A stretch of DNA of 64,000 nucleotides from Sphingomonadales bacterium (GTDB lineage: Bacteria; Pseudomonadota; Alphaproteobacteria; Sphingomonadales; Sphingomonadaceae), in assembly GCA_025352685.1 (NCBI GenBank), contig JANXSN010000061.1, positions 20,724-84,723 on the forward strand. Direction: 5' to 3'. The translations under genes and the position numbers were made by a program. The notes beneath the pieces are model-generated. The model saw only the letters and a list, made by a program, of their open reading frames with translations, did not search any database and had not been told where the DNA came from. Shown one piece after another: positions 55,718 through 64,000 of this stretch (position 1 is the stretch's first letter; every line of letters begins with the position of its first letter).

Positions 55718-57214
55718 TCAAACGCCCGCCCGCTCAATCAATGCGCGCGTCGAGGGATCGAACTGGGCACGTTCTGCCGGATCATCCACGCTCGTGGCCA
55801 TCGCTTTGCCCAACTCGACGCCGAACTGATCGAACGGATTAATACCGAGCATCACGGCATTGGCAAACGTGCGTTGCTCGTAAAACGCGATCAGCGCGCC
55901 AAGCGTGCGCGCGTCGAGGCGATCGAGGAGGATTGTCGTCGAGGGCCGGTCACCGGGGTAATTTCGGTTTCCATCCGTGCTCGCGCGTCCCGCCATTAGT
56001 GCGGCACCCTGCGCGAAGGCATTCACCAGCAACAAGCGGTGATGTTCGGGGTCGAGCGAATCGCCGGACTCGACACACGCAACGAATTCGACCGGCACGA
56101 CATGGCTACCCTGATGCAGGAGTTGAAAGACTGCGTGCTGGCCGTCGGTACCGACGCCTCCCCAGGTAATCGCTGCGCTCGGTCGCTCCAACGGCGCACC
56201 GTCCGCGGTCACCGATTTGCCGTTAGATTCCATTTCAAGCTGTTGAAGATATGACGGCAAGAGCCGCAACCGCTCGTCATAAGCAAACACGGCCCGCGTC
56301 GTGATGCCGCGTGTCTGCGTGTAAAGCAGATCTGCAAACGCGGCGAGCATCGGCACATTCTGCGACGGCGCAGTCAGCCTGAAATGTCGGTCCATCTCAG
56401 CCGCGCCCTCGAGCAATTCCTCGAACGCATCCCAACCCAGTGCCAGCGCTGCGGGAAACCCGATCGAGGACCACAGTGAATACCGCCCGCCAACGCTCTG
56501 TGGGAACGGGAGAACGCGCGTTTCGTCGACGCCCCATTCGACGGCTGCGTCAGGCGCAGCGGTCAGTGCTATGACGCGGCTGAAGGGGTCGACCACCCCG
56601 CCCTCTTCCAGCCAGGCAAGCGCACTCGATGCGTTCAGCATCGTCTCGGTCGTCGTGAAGGTCTTCGAGGCAATTACGATCAGGGTTGCCGCTGGATCGA
56701 AGTCGGACACAGCATTTTGCAAGGCATAGCCGTCGATATTCGAAACGATAGCGATATCATAGCGCAACCGCTCCCCCGAAAGTGCGTCAACGATCAAGTC
56801 CGGGCCCAGCGCTGATCCACCGATCCCGATGTGGACGATGTGCCGCACGGGGCCCAGCGCGTCGGCTGCGATCGCGTCGATCAATGCGCGCATCCGGTCG
56901 TGCAAAGCCTTGGCTAGCGCGACACTACTTGGTGCGCCCTCACCGCGCTGCGCCGTGTGCTCGGCGGCACGACCTTCACTCGGGTTGACGATGGCGCCTG
57001 TGAACAGCGCCTCGCGCTTCGCAGCGAAGTCAATCGACTTTGCAAGCTTTTCAAACGCGGCGATCGCATCACGCGTTAAATGTGTCTTGGCAAAATCGAA
57101 CCGCATGCCGCAGGTCTCGTGCGCGAGCAGCTTGAGTCGGTCATCGTCTCCACCGAACAGATCGACGATTGGTGTTTTTGGCAGCGCCTCGATGACCGAC
57201 CAGTCTGCACTCAC
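55718..57214 (-). CDS. pgi: Glucose-6-phosphate isomerase
   Basis: 498 residues. Signatures are present: HIGIGGSALGPDL, SKTFTTTETM, SVGGRYSLWSSIGFPAAL (PGI signature 1 region), and active-site Glu/His region with GVGTDGQHAVFQLLHQG. Interconverts glucose-6-P and fructose-6-P. The start is a GTG with GAGGAG upstream. Divergent from lepB. Confidence 0.97.
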   Translation of the reverse strand: MSADWSVIEALPKTPIVDLFGGDDDRLKLLAHETCGMRFDFAKTHLTRDAIAAFEKLAKSIDFAAKREALFTGAIVNPSEGRAAEHTAQRGEGAPSSVALAKALHDRMRALIDAIAADALGPVRHIVHIGIGGSALGPDLIVDALSGERLRYDIAIVSNIDGYALQNAVSDFDPAATLIVIASKTFTTTETMLNASSALAWLEEGGVVDPFSRVIALTAAPDAAVEWGVDETRVLPFPQSVGGRYSLWSSIGFPAALALGWDAFEELLEGAAEMDRHFRLTAPSQNVPMLAAFADLLYTQTRGITTRAVFAYDERLRLLPSYLQQLEMESNGKSVTADGAPLERPSAAITWGGVGTDGQHAVFQLLHQGSHVVPVEFVACVESGDSLDPEHHRLLLVNAFAQGAALMAGRASTDGNRNYPGDRPSTTILLDRLDARTLGALIAFYEQRTFANAVMLGINPFDQFGVELGKAMATSVDDPAERAQFDPSTRALIERAGV

Positions 57215-57277
57215 GCCACTCTCCTCTGGTTAAGGCACGCTTGACGGTAACGCGTGCGCGTCACATGGCCTGCGCCG

Positions 57278-58102
57278 ATGTCAGCCAGCGATACAGTCTC
57301 CCCGCCGCAAGTGCGACCGAAGAAATCAGAAACGCGCGATTTTCTCGAGTTTCTCATCAAACTCGTCATCGTGGTGGTGGCGATCCGCAGCTTGGTCGTA
57401 GCCACGTTTTCAATCCCCAGCGAGTCCATGCTGCCGCGGCTGATGATCGGCGACTATCTGTTTGTCGAGAAATGGCCCTATGGCTATTCACGCTACAGCT
57501 TTCCAGGATCGCTGCCGCTGTTTTCCGGGCGCATCATGGGTGCGCTCCCGGCGCGCGGAGATGTTGTCGTGTTCAAGGCGCCGCCGATGAACCGGACCGA
57601 CTATATCAAGCGCGTCATCGGGCTGCCGGGTGACACCGTCCAGGTGCGCGGCGGACAGGTTTTCCTTAACGGCCGTGCGATCCCCAAGAAGCGCATCGAC
57701 GATTTCGTGGCGCCCGTCACCGCGAACAGTCCGTGTTTTGGCTCTGAATTCAGCGAAACAGCGTCCGACGGTAGCACGCGGTGCCGCTATCCGCGCTACC
57801 GCGAAACCCTCCCTGAGGGCAAAAGCTACGACGTTCTCGACGTCGCGAACAGCGATGCTGACGACACGCGCCTCTTTACCGTGCCTAGCAGTCACCTCTT
57901 TTTGATGGGCGACGACCGCGACAAGAGCGCCGACAGTCGTTTTCCCGCCGTCGAGGGCGGCGGTATCGGCTTTGTCCCGGTTGAAAACCTCGAAGGCCGC
58001 GCCGCTGTGTCGGTATTCTCCACCAACGGCTCGGCAAACTGGTTTCTCCCCTGGACCTGGGTATCGGCAGCCCGGTGGGAGCGAATTGGCGAAGGCTTTT
58101 GA
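57278..58102 (+). CDS. lepB: Signal peptidase I
   Basis: 274 residues. Single N-terminal membrane helix (about 22-42), catalytic Ser in FSIPSESMLPRL, catalytic Lys in DYIKRVIGLPGD, box E GDDRDKSADSR. It removes signal peptides in the periplasm. A GTG at 57254 could add eight residues. Its stop overlaps the rnc start (TTGA), and rnc overlaps era, the classical lepB-rnc-era operon. Confidence 0.96.
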   Translation: MSASDTVSPPQVRPKKSETRDFLEFLIKLVIVVVAIRSLVVATFSIPSESMLPRLMIGDYLFVEKWPYGYSRYSFPGSLPLFSGRIMGALPARGDVVVFKAPPMNRTDYIKRVIGLPGDTVQVRGGQVFLNGRAIPKKRIDDFVAPVTANSPCFGSEFSETASDGSTRCRYPRYRETLPEGKSYDVLDVANSDADDTRLFTVPSSHLFLMGDDRDKSADSRFPAVEGGGIGFVPVENLEGRAAVSVFSTNGSANWFLPWTWVSAARWERIGEGF

Positions 58103-58761
58103 CCAGTCTCAGCGCCTGGTTGACAGTGGCGCTCGGTGTGACACCGCACGACCTGTCACTCTTCGAACGAGCGCTTACTCACGGTAGTCGTGGTGGTCCG
58201 AGTTATCAGCGGTTGGAATTTCTCGGCGACCGCGTGCTGGGTCTGACGGTGGCGCACTGGCTCTACACCGCCTTTCCTGATGAACCCGAGGGGCAGTTGT
58301 CGCGGCGGTTCAACAGCGTTGTTACCGGTCACGCCTGTGCTGAGGTTGCGCGCGCACTCGGTGTCGGCCCCCATTTGCGGCTTGGTAAACAAGCGCGTGA
58401 TGACGGCGGCGCGGAAAGCGACAACATTCTGGGCGACGTGACGGAGGCGCTGATTGGCGCACTCTATCTCGACCAGGGGCTCCTTGCTGCCGAGGCGTTC
58501 ATCCATGCCCATTGGCACATGCTCATCGAGGGTCAGACAAATGCGCCTCGCCATCCAAAATCCGAGCTGCAGGAGTGGGCTGCCGCGCACAACCGCCGGC
58601 CACCAGCTTATGAACTGATTGACCGATCAGGACCGCATCATGCTCCAAAATTCACCGTATTCGTAAGTTTGGGAAGCGTAGGCGATGCGACAGCAACAGG
58701 CGCCTCGAAACAGGAAGCCGAAACCGCAGCGGCAGCGGCTCTGCTGGAGAAACTCTCATGA
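58099..58761 (+). CDS. rnc: Ribonuclease III
   Basis: 220 residues. Catalytic domain with FERALTHGSRG and the signature QRLEFLGDRVLGL, second acidic site in DNILGDVTEALIGALYLD; C-terminal double-stranded RNA binding domain (HPKSELQEWAAAHNRRPPAYELI, GASKQEAETAAAAALLEKL). Processes rRNA precursors and some mRNAs. TTG start overlaps the lepB stop; the stop overlaps the era start by four bases (ATGA). Confidence 0.97.
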   Translation: MTSLSAWLTVALGVTPHDLSLFERALTHGSRGGPSYQRLEFLGDRVLGLTVAHWLYTAFPDEPEGQLSRRFNSVVTGHACAEVARALGVGPHLRLGKQARDDGGAESDNILGDVTEALIGALYLDQGLLAAEAFIHAHWHMLIEGQTNAPRHPKSELQEWAAAHNRRPPAYELIDRSGPHHAPKFTVFVSLGSVGDATATGASKQEAETAAAAALLEKLS

Positions 58762-59651
58762 CCCAGCATTGTGGCACCGTTGCTGTCGTTGGAGCGCCGA
58801 ACGCCGGCAAGTCAACGCTCGTCAACGCGCTCGTGGGGCAAAAGGTCGCCATCGTCAGCCCCAAGGCGCAGACGACCCGTGTGCGCTTGATGGGCGTGGC
58901 ATTGACGGATCAAACGCAGATCGTGCTCGTCGATACCCCTGGCATTTTTGCGGCCAACCGCCGCTTCGACCGCGCCATGGTGCAGGCAGCATGGGGCGGT
59001 GCTGCGGATGCCGACCTCATCGCGCTCGTCATCGATGCCAAGGGCGGCCTCGGCCCCAAGGTCGAGACGATCCTCAACGGCCTCGCCTCACGTCCCGAGC
59101 CCAAGTTGCTCGTGCTCAACAAAGTTGATGTGGCGGACAAAGAAAAGCTGCTGCGCCATGCGTCGATTCTCAATGAACGGCTTCAGTTCACCGATACCAT
59201 GATGATCAGCGCATCAACCGGCGATGGCGTAGCCGATCTCAAGGCAAAACTCGCCGCAGTGATGCCTGCAGGCCCGTGGCATTTTCCCGCAGATCAGGTT
59301 AGCGACGCCACGGACCGCATCATGGCCGCTGAAATCACGCGCGAACAGATTTTCCTGCAACTCTACCAAGAACTGCCGCAGGCCTGTGCGGTCGAGACAG
59401 AGAAATATAGCGAGCGCGGCGATGGCTCAGTCGAAATTCACCAGCAAATCCTCGTTGCGCGCGCGTCGCAACGCGCAATCGTGCTGGGCAAAGGCGGAGC
59501 ACGGCTGAAAGAAATCGGCAGCAAGGCCCGTGCGGAGCTCGCGGGTCTCTTGAACGTAAAAGTTCATCTCTACCTCCACGTAAAAGTCGCGCCCAACTGG
59601 GCCGAAGACCGCGGCGTCTATCGTGATATCGGCCTCGATTGGGTTGAATGA
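58758..59651 (+). CDS. era: GTPase Era
   Basis: 297 residues. G1 VGAPNAGKST, G2 Thr in the QTTRVRLMG region, G3 LVDTPGIF, G4 LNKVD; C-terminal KH domain with IVLGKGGARLKEIGSKAR. Needed for assembly of the small ribosomal subunit at the 16S 3' end. Third gene of the operon. Confidence 0.97.
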   Translation: MTQHCGTVAVVGAPNAGKSTLVNALVGQKVAIVSPKAQTTRVRLMGVALTDQTQIVLVDTPGIFAANRRFDRAMVQAAWGGAADADLIALVIDAKGGLGPKVETILNGLASRPEPKLLVLNKVDVADKEKLLRHASILNERLQFTDTMMISASTGDGVADLKAKLAAVMPAGPWHFPADQVSDATDRIMAAEITREQIFLQLYQELPQACAVETEKYSERGDGSVEIHQQILVARASQRAIVLGKGGARLKEIGSKARAELAGLLNVKVHLYLHVKVAPNWAEDRGVYRDIGLDWVE

Positions 59652-59718
59652 AAAATTAACCGTGCCGCGCCTAATTGGTAAGTGGGTGGGGCCAGACTTT
59701 TCTTCCATGAGGAAGTGA

Positions 59719-60180
59719 ATGCAGTTCTTTGCTCGCCCTCTTTCGAATGACATCGAAGCCGCGGGCCAAGCACGGGTCGAGGCGATTGTGGCATCCGCTC
59801 GCGCCCAGGCTCCTGTCGCTATCCCCGCTCGCTCGCTCTACCGCGAGCCGACGTGCACGCCTCTCAGGGCGAGCGACAGTGTGCTCGACAATCGCCTCGC
59901 CGAAGAATTGGCCTTTGCTCGCCGCACGCTGGAGGCCATGGGAGAAACATTGTGCGATGACCCGATCTTGTTGTCACGACATCAAGTGACGCTGCAAAGC
60001 GTCGATCTTCTTTCCCAGATCATCGGTCACATCGGTTCAGTGATTGGCGCGTCGGACCGCGAGGAAGCAGTCGCACGTGTCGGTATGGTCGAGCTGCGCA
60101 ATCGACTAAACCGCGACCGGCTGGTGGATGCCGGGGCAGGCCTGCAGCGAACAGCAACGAACCCTTTTAGCGCACCTTAG
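59719..60180 (+). CDS. Hypothetical protein
   Basis: 153 residues, not recognised. Mostly helical with an amphipathic central region (LAEELAFARRTLEAMGETLCDDP and SVDLLSQIIGHIGSVIGASDREEAVARVG); no signal, no membrane segment. GAGGAAGTGA precedes the ATG, which supports real translation. It converges on the sirtuin gene, overlapping by 14 bases. Confidence 0.7.
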   Translation: MQFFARPLSNDIEAAGQARVEAIVASARAQAPVAIPARSLYREPTCTPLRASDSVLDNRLAEELAFARRTLEAMGETLCDDPILLSRHQVTLQSVDLLSQIIGHIGSVIGASDREEAVARVGMVELRNRLNRDRLVDAGAGLQRTATNPFSAP

Positions 60181-60877
60181 CCGCAAGCAGTTCCTCGACC
60201 CACTCAGGCACCAATCGCCCCGCTGAGCCGGTACGAGTCTCGTCGAAATAGACGCTCCCCAACGAAGGTTCGAGGTTCAGCTCAAGCGTCGCCGCGTCGA
60301 CGTAGCGGGCAGTTTGTACGAACCCTGCAGCCGGATAAACCGCGCCCGACGTTCCCACGGAAACAAACAAATCGCAGTCTCGGATTGCGGCATCGATCGT
60401 GTCCATCTGGTATGGCATCTCGCCAAAGAACACGATGTCAGGACGAAGCGAGGGCGCGCTGCATAGCGCACACGCGGCGCCTGGCGACAGGTGTCCTTGG
60501 CACGACCGTCGGCCGCCACAGGTCGCACACAATGCGCTGAGCAGCTCTCCGTGCATGTGAATGAGGCGGATGGCACCTGCGCGTTCGTGTAGATCATCGA
60601 CGTTTTGCGTCACAACGAGCAGCCCGCCTCGCCATGCCCTATCGAGCCGCACCAACGCGGTGTGTGCCGCATTGGGTTCCGCCGTTGCCAGCGCCGCGCG
60701 ACGGTCGTCGTAGAACCTGTGGACGAGCTCAGGGTCGGTCGCGAGCGCCTCCGGCGTGCAAACGTCTTCAAGTCGGTAGCCTTCCCACAATCCGGCAGGT
60801 CCGCGAAACGTAGCAAGGCCGCTCTCCGCCGAGATCCCTGCCCCGGTGAGGATCACGATATTGTCGATTTCACGCAT
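60167..60877 (-). CDS. NAD-dependent protein deacylase, Sir2 family
   Basis: 236 residues. NAD site ILTGAGISAESGLATFRG, TQNVDDLHERAG with the catalytic His region MHGEL, a zinc site with CATCGG and CALCS, RPDIVFFGEMPY and SVGTSGAVYPAAGF. The Tyr and Arg that mark desuccinylases appear as H-x-FYDDR, so a CobB-like sirtuin 5-type activity is possible. The ATG at 60877 gives the family start. Confidence 0.93.
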   Translation of the reverse strand: MREIDNIVILTGAGISAESGLATFRGPAGLWEGYRLEDVCTPEALATDPELVHRFYDDRRAALATAEPNAAHTALVRLDRAWRGGLLVVTQNVDDLHERAGAIRLIHMHGELLSALCATCGGRRSCQGHLSPGAACALCSAPSLRPDIVFFGEMPYQMDTIDAAIRDCDLFVSVGTSGAVYPAAGFVQTARYVDAATLELNLEPSLGSVYFDETRTGSAGRLVPEWVEELLAAKVR

Positions 60878-60891
60878 CGATCGAGCGGCTC

Positions 60892-61278
60892 CTATTCCTT
60901 GACTGGCGCGATCATGATGTTCAGCTGGGCGTCGGTCTTGCCCGCGAGCGACGCGCACATAAGCTGCGCGGGCGCCTTCAGCGATGCATTCTGGAAATAG
61001 TTCACGACCGTGCCGGCAGGTTCGTACGTCACGTCCCCAACGTGCGTCGGACGCTCGGGCCCGTCGGCGATCTTGACCAGAAAGGCGCCGCGCGTGACGA
61101 AACAGACCACGGGAACTGTGTGTTTATGCATGGGCATCGACTGGCCGGGTGCGAAATCGACGCGCGTCGCCTCGACACGATCGACAGCCTTCTGCGGATT
61201 TATCGCGATCGTCCCGATCGGCGTGCGCACGGGCAGCGTCTGCGCGGTCATTGCAAGCATCGTCAGCGCAGCTATCAC
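60892..61278 (-). CDS. Cupin domain protein, exported
   Basis: 128 residues. Short signal-like N-terminus (MIAALTMLAMTAQT), then a cupin barrel with VDFAPGQSMPMHKHTVPVVCFVTRGAFLVKI (motif 1 with two His) and THVGDVTYEPAGTVVNYFQN (motif 2). Metal-binding small-molecule protein of unknown function. The start is GTG with GAGGAA upstream. Same strand as the sirtuin, 14 bases upstream of it. Confidence 0.85.
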   Translation of the reverse strand: MIAALTMLAMTAQTLPVRTPIGTIAINPQKAVDRVEATRVDFAPGQSMPMHKHTVPVVCFVTRGAFLVKIADGPERPTHVGDVTYEPAGTVVNYFQNASLKAPAQLMCASLAGKTDAQLNIMIAPVKE

Positions 61279-61319
61279 GGTTTCTTCCTCTGTACCTCGT
61301 TCGGCTTATGGACTGCATC

Positions 61320-61463
61320 ATGCAGTATGACACAATCCGGATCGAGATCGGAAGCTGGGATTTCGATCGGTGGCGCGACGCATTTTATCTCGACTGCCTG
61401 AGCAGTACAAAATAATTAAGCGATGCGGCCGCGTCGCAAGCGATTATTGCGAAGCTCGGCTAA
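61320..61463 (+). pseudogene. DUF72 family gene with internal deletion
   Basis: Two short pieces survive. Bases 61320-61415 encode 31 residues that match the DUF72 N-terminus (IRIEIGSWDFDRWRDAFYLDCLSSTK, like G-WDFEPWR-TFYP-GL) and then stop. Bases 61422-61463 encode DAAASQAIIAKLG and a stop, the typical DUF72 C-terminus. About 200 central residues are missing. It precedes dapB. Confidence 0.7.
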
Positions 61464-61482
61464 ACCGGCGAAGGCAACGGAC

Positions 61483-62211
61483 ATGACACGTATCGGCATT
61501 TTTGGAAATCGCGGGCGAATGGGGGCAGCGATTGCAACCGTGATTCCAGCGCTCGGGGCCAAAGCTTCGGGCGGCGCCGATGTCGGCGACGATTTTGCAG
61601 CGCTTGCCGATGCGAGCGACGTGCTTGTAGACTTTTCGTCGCCGACCGCCCTCGCCGGACATTTGGTGGCGGCGCGCGAAGCCAAAACGCCGATTCTGGT
61701 CGGCACGACGGGGCTCGATGGCAGCCACATGGCTATGGTCGACGACGCCGCGCGCGACATCGCCATCATTCAGGCGGCTAACACCTCTCTCGGTATCAAT
61801 CTTCTCGCGGCCATGGTCGAACAAGCTGCGGCGCGGCTGGGCAACGACTGGGATGTCGAAGTCGTCGAGATGCACCACCGGCGCAAGGTTGATGCGCCCT
61901 CCGGAACCGCCTTGCTGCTCGCCGAGGCGGCTGCCAATGGACGCGGCAAGAGCCTGCTCGAGCTCAGTCGCTTCGACCGATTCGACATCACCGACCCCCG
62001 CGAACCGGGCACCATTGGGTTTGCCTCCTTGCGCGGCGGATCGGTCGCAGGCGACCACATGGTCGTCTTGGCAGGCGAAGGCGAGCGAATCGAACTTGGC
62101 CACCGTGCCGAAACTCGGGAAATTTTTGCTCGGGGAGCTGTGAAGGCGGCACTGTGGCTCGCCGACAAACCAGCGGGTCGTTACAAAATGTCGGATGTAC
62201 TGGGGCTGTGA
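61483..62211 (+). CDS. dapB: 4-hydroxy-tetrahydrodipicolinate reductase
   Basis: 242 residues. Lysine and diaminopimelate pathway. NAD(P) motif IGIFGNRGRMGAAI, DFSSPTALAGHL, TTGL, EVVEMHHRRKVDAPSGTALLLAEA (substrate-binding and catalytic His/Lys), and C-terminal REIFARGAVKAALWLADKPAGRYKMSDVLGL. Complete. The ATG at 61483 is chosen because it gives the standard start. Confidence 0.97.
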   Translation: MTRIGIFGNRGRMGAAIATVIPALGAKASGGADVGDDFAALADASDVLVDFSSPTALAGHLVAAREAKTPILVGTTGLDGSHMAMVDDAARDIAIIQAANTSLGINLLAAMVEQAAARLGNDWDVEVVEMHHRRKVDAPSGTALLLAEAAANGRGKSLLELSRFDRFDITDPREPGTIGFASLRGGSVAGDHMVVLAGEGERIELGHRAETREIFARGAVKAALWLADKPAGRYKMSDVLGL

Positions 62212-62314
62212 TTATTGTTGCCTTCACGGCCAACATGGTTCGCAATCAGACGGCCGGCGAAAGCCCTTTGGGTGTCACGACAACACAACTAAAAAAAACT
62301 CAGGACGCCGGCTC

Positions 62315-62986
62315 GTGAAGCGCGAAGCCATCTTCGAGTTCTATCGCCGTCTTGCTGAAGCCAACCCGGCGCCCGAAACCGAGCTCTGCTACGGCAACAT
62401 ATACCAGCTGCTGGTCGCAGTCGTGCTTTCGGCACAAGCGACTGATGCAGGGGTAAACAAGGCAACGCGCGCATTGTTCGAAGTCGTTCGAGATCCACAG
62501 GCAATGATCGACCTCGGTGAAGCAGCGCTCAAGCAGCACGTTCGAACCATCGGTCTGTACAACACCAAGGCCAAAAACGTGATTGCGCTCTCGCAGCTGC
62601 TTATGCAACGTCACAGCGGCACGGTGCCAAGCGACCGTGATTCGCTGCAGGCGCTCCCCGGGGTTGGGCGCAAAACCGCCAATGTCGTCCTCAACGTGGC
62701 GCTCGGTGCCGAAACATTCCCCGTCGACACCCACGTCTTTCGTGTTTGCAATCGCACGGGCCTTGCCAAGGGCAAGACGCCGGCAGCAGTCGAGGCTATC
62801 CTCGAACGCCAGACACCGGCGCCGTTTCGCGTTCAAGCGCACCACTGGCTGATCCTGCAGGGCCGCTACACCTGCAAGGCACGCACGCCTGAATGCTGGC
62901 GATGCGTTGTAACCGATCTGTGTGCGTTCAGGCCCAAGTCAGCTGCACCACGCCAAGCTGTCGGCACGCCAGTTATCGGAGAGTGA
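62315..62986 (+). CDS. nth: Endonuclease III
   Basis: 223 residues. DNA glycosylase/AP lyase for oxidised pyrimidines. Helix-hairpin-helix LPGVGRKTANVVLNVALG with the catalytic Lys, catalytic Asp in PVDTHVFRVCNR, and the 4Fe-4S loop C-x6-C-x2-C-x5-C (CKARTPECWRCVVTDLC). The start is a GTG. Downstream of dapB on the same strand. Confidence 0.97.
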   Translation: MKREAIFEFYRRLAEANPAPETELCYGNIYQLLVAVVLSAQATDAGVNKATRALFEVVRDPQAMIDLGEAALKQHVRTIGLYNTKAKNVIALSQLLMQRHSGTVPSDRDSLQALPGVGRKTANVVLNVALGAETFPVDTHVFRVCNRTGLAKGKTPAAVEAILERQTPAPFRVQAHHWLILQGRYTCKARTPECWRCVVTDLCAFRPKSAAPRQAVGTPVIGE

Positions 62987-62987
62987 C

Positions 62988-63377
62988 ATGAAGAAACACC
63001 TCATCGCTGCCGTGGCCGTCACGTTGGGTTTGGCCACCGCGTCGGCCTCGCCGCGCGATCGGACGAGCGTCCCCGAAGCAACGCCCGACGGCAAGCCGAT
63101 CAGCTGCGTGCAGACGTCAAGCATCAGTTCCACTCAAGTTCACGGCGACAGCGTGATTGATTTCCATATGCGTGGCGGCAAAGTCTATCGAAACACACTG
63201 CCCAACAGCTGCCCGAGTCTCGGGTTCGAGGAGCGTTTCCTCTACACGACCTCGATCGGGGAGCTGTGTTCGGTTGATACGATTACCGTGCTTCAATCGC
63301 CGGGGCTCAGCCGTGGGGCAACGTGCGGGCTGGGCACATTCCAGCCGGTCCAGCTTGTCAAGGCCGCGGCGCGATAA
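62988..63377 (+). CDS. Hypothetical secreted protein
   Basis: 129 residues, not recognised as a named family. Signal peptide (about 1-20), then a small domain with four cysteines (ISCVQTSSI, PNSCPSLGF, GELCSVDTI, ATCGLGTFQPV) that could form two disulfides. Starts one base after the nth stop codon, so it is probably cotranscribed. Confidence 0.7.
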   Translation: MKKHLIAAVAVTLGLATASASPRDRTSVPEATPDGKPISCVQTSSISSTQVHGDSVIDFHMRGGKVYRNTLPNSCPSLGFEERFLYTTSIGELCSVDTITVLQSPGLSRGATCGLGTFQPVQLVKAAAR

Positions 63378-63420
63378 AGGCTAGCCGAATGAGTGGACGC
63401 TTGCTAGGGGCGGCCGGCGC

Positions 63421-63497
63421 GCACTCGTAGCTCAGCTGGATAGAGCACTGCCCTCCGAAGGCAGGGGTCGGGGATTCGAATTCCTCCGAGTGCACCA
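63421..63497 (+). tRNA. tRNA-Arg (CCG anticodon)
   Basis: 77 bases with encoded CCA. Acceptor GCACTCG pairs with CGAGTGC; D-arm AGCTCAGCTGGATAGAGC, anticodon loop CTCCGAA giving CCG, T-loop GATTCGAATTC. Confidence 0.97.
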
Positions 63498-63859
63498 CTT
63501 TTCAATGACTGAGCTTCATCCTTGGGCTTGTGCATGGAATCCGTACGAAACACGGGGGCCAGATTGTGTCCTTGATGGCTCGGCCGTTATAGCCTTCGGG
63601 CGTCACCCAATCTCAAGATTTGCGGGGGTTGCGGTTACCCCTGGGGCGCTCGCGGATTCTTTCCGCTGTGCATCCTGCAACGCCGCTTCCCCTCACTGCC
63701 GGAGACATCTCTTCCGCTACCGACCGCTGATTTATCGATACTTTTTGAGATCGTGAGCACAACTTCCATAACCGCTCTCTGATATGCGCTGCGCTAGGGC
63801 GGAACGGGAGCTCGCGAGTGCGCAACCGTTTATCCATGGCGCCAGCGCGGCATTTCAGT
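63498..63859. other. Intergenic region between tRNA-Arg and an IS
   Basis: About 360 bases with no credible gene or repeat. Any gene once here may have been interrupted by the insertion sequence, but nothing recognisable remains. Confidence 0.5.
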
Positions 63860-64000
63860 GGGCTTTGTTGCACAACTCGCGACAGGTCTGATGCAGGCTT
63901 TATCTGGAAGCATTATGCGACACGGACGGTATTAGGTGTACCGATTTGTGAGCAGCAATTGAGGATTGCGGCACGGACTTTGAGCTCGGCGATCTGACGA
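63860..64000 (-). mobile_element. End of an IS5-like insertion sequence (partial)
   Basis: The terminal inverted repeat GGGCTTTGTTGCACAA occupies 63860-63875. Bases 64000-63913 on the minus strand encode QIAELKVRAAILN and a short tail ending NTVRVA, the typical C-terminus of IS5-family transposases, then TAA. The rest lies outside the window. Confidence 0.8.
63913..64000 (-). CDS. IS5-family transposase, C-terminal part
   Basis: 28 residues visible, cut by the window edge. The segment IAELKVRAAILN followed by TVRVA and stop is characteristic of the DDE transposase C-terminus of IS5/IS427-type elements. The catalytic domain is not in view. Confidence 0.75.
   Translation of the reverse strand, partial: RQIAELKVRAAILNCCSQIGTPNTVRVA

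Overview
The window is chromosomal DNA of a high-GC alphaproteobacterium, most likely of the order Sphingomonadales. The evidence is the mix of alphaproteobacterial families (NDUFA12-type complex I assembly protein, DUF2155 protein, a general-stress GGAAC-N16-CGTT promoter) with sphingomonad-typical unknown genes, and relics of protocatechuate 4,5-cleavage catabolism. The assignment comes from reading the proteins, not from a search.

Layout. 1-5.1 kb: a CsbD stress protein, a ThiS-ThiG fusion, a wrecked SDR/isomerase pair, aroQ and the accB-accC operon. 5.1-8.5 kb: a gene-poor stretch, a TonB-like protein and a coupled slipin/hydrolase pair. 8.5-14.4 kb: GST, trhO, an orphan ParA, aat (which overlaps the DUF2155 gene antisense by 187 bp), NDUFA12, DUF192, a double cold-shock protein and recX. 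14.4-18.7 kb: a fatty acyl-AMP ligase and a PAS-GGDEF-EAL protein. 18.7-35.5 kb: the transcription/translation core (tRNA-Trp, secE, nusG, rplK, rplA, then three cell-envelope genes, rplJ, rplL, one antisense gene, rpoB, rpoC). 35.6-43.3 kb: TauE exporter, DUF2490, a phosphatase/glycosyltransferase pair, DUF2218/PadR, the rarA-yjbR-unknown coupled trio and tRNA-Thr. 43.3-46.6 kb: a decayed aromatic-acid island (ligI, lysR, pobA and an AAHS transporter are broken; an aldo/keto reductase survives). 46.6-57.2 kb: an oligopeptidase, a glycine-zipper protein, a reductase/thiolase pair, an amidohydrolase, gor and pgi. 57.3-63.5 kb: lepB-rnc-era, an unknown, a sirtuin, a cupin, a DUF72 relic, dapB, nth, a secreted unknown and tRNA-Arg. 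The window ends inside an IS5-like element.

The main biological theme, apart from housekeeping, is gene loss by short deletions. Four deletion scars can be read directly (SDR::chromene-carboxylate isomerase, ligI::lysR head to head, lysR::pobA, and a DUF72 gene with its middle removed), plus a transporter broken by two frame changes. Together they indicate loss of the ability to take up and degrade 4-hydroxybenzoate/protocatechuate-type aromatics at this locus. Regulatory highlights are a stress-sigma promoter before csbD, two mutually exclusive long pairings in the rplJ leader, and a palindromic operator before padR. The best candidate for an undescribed function is the RNase H-like unknown protein coupled to rarA.
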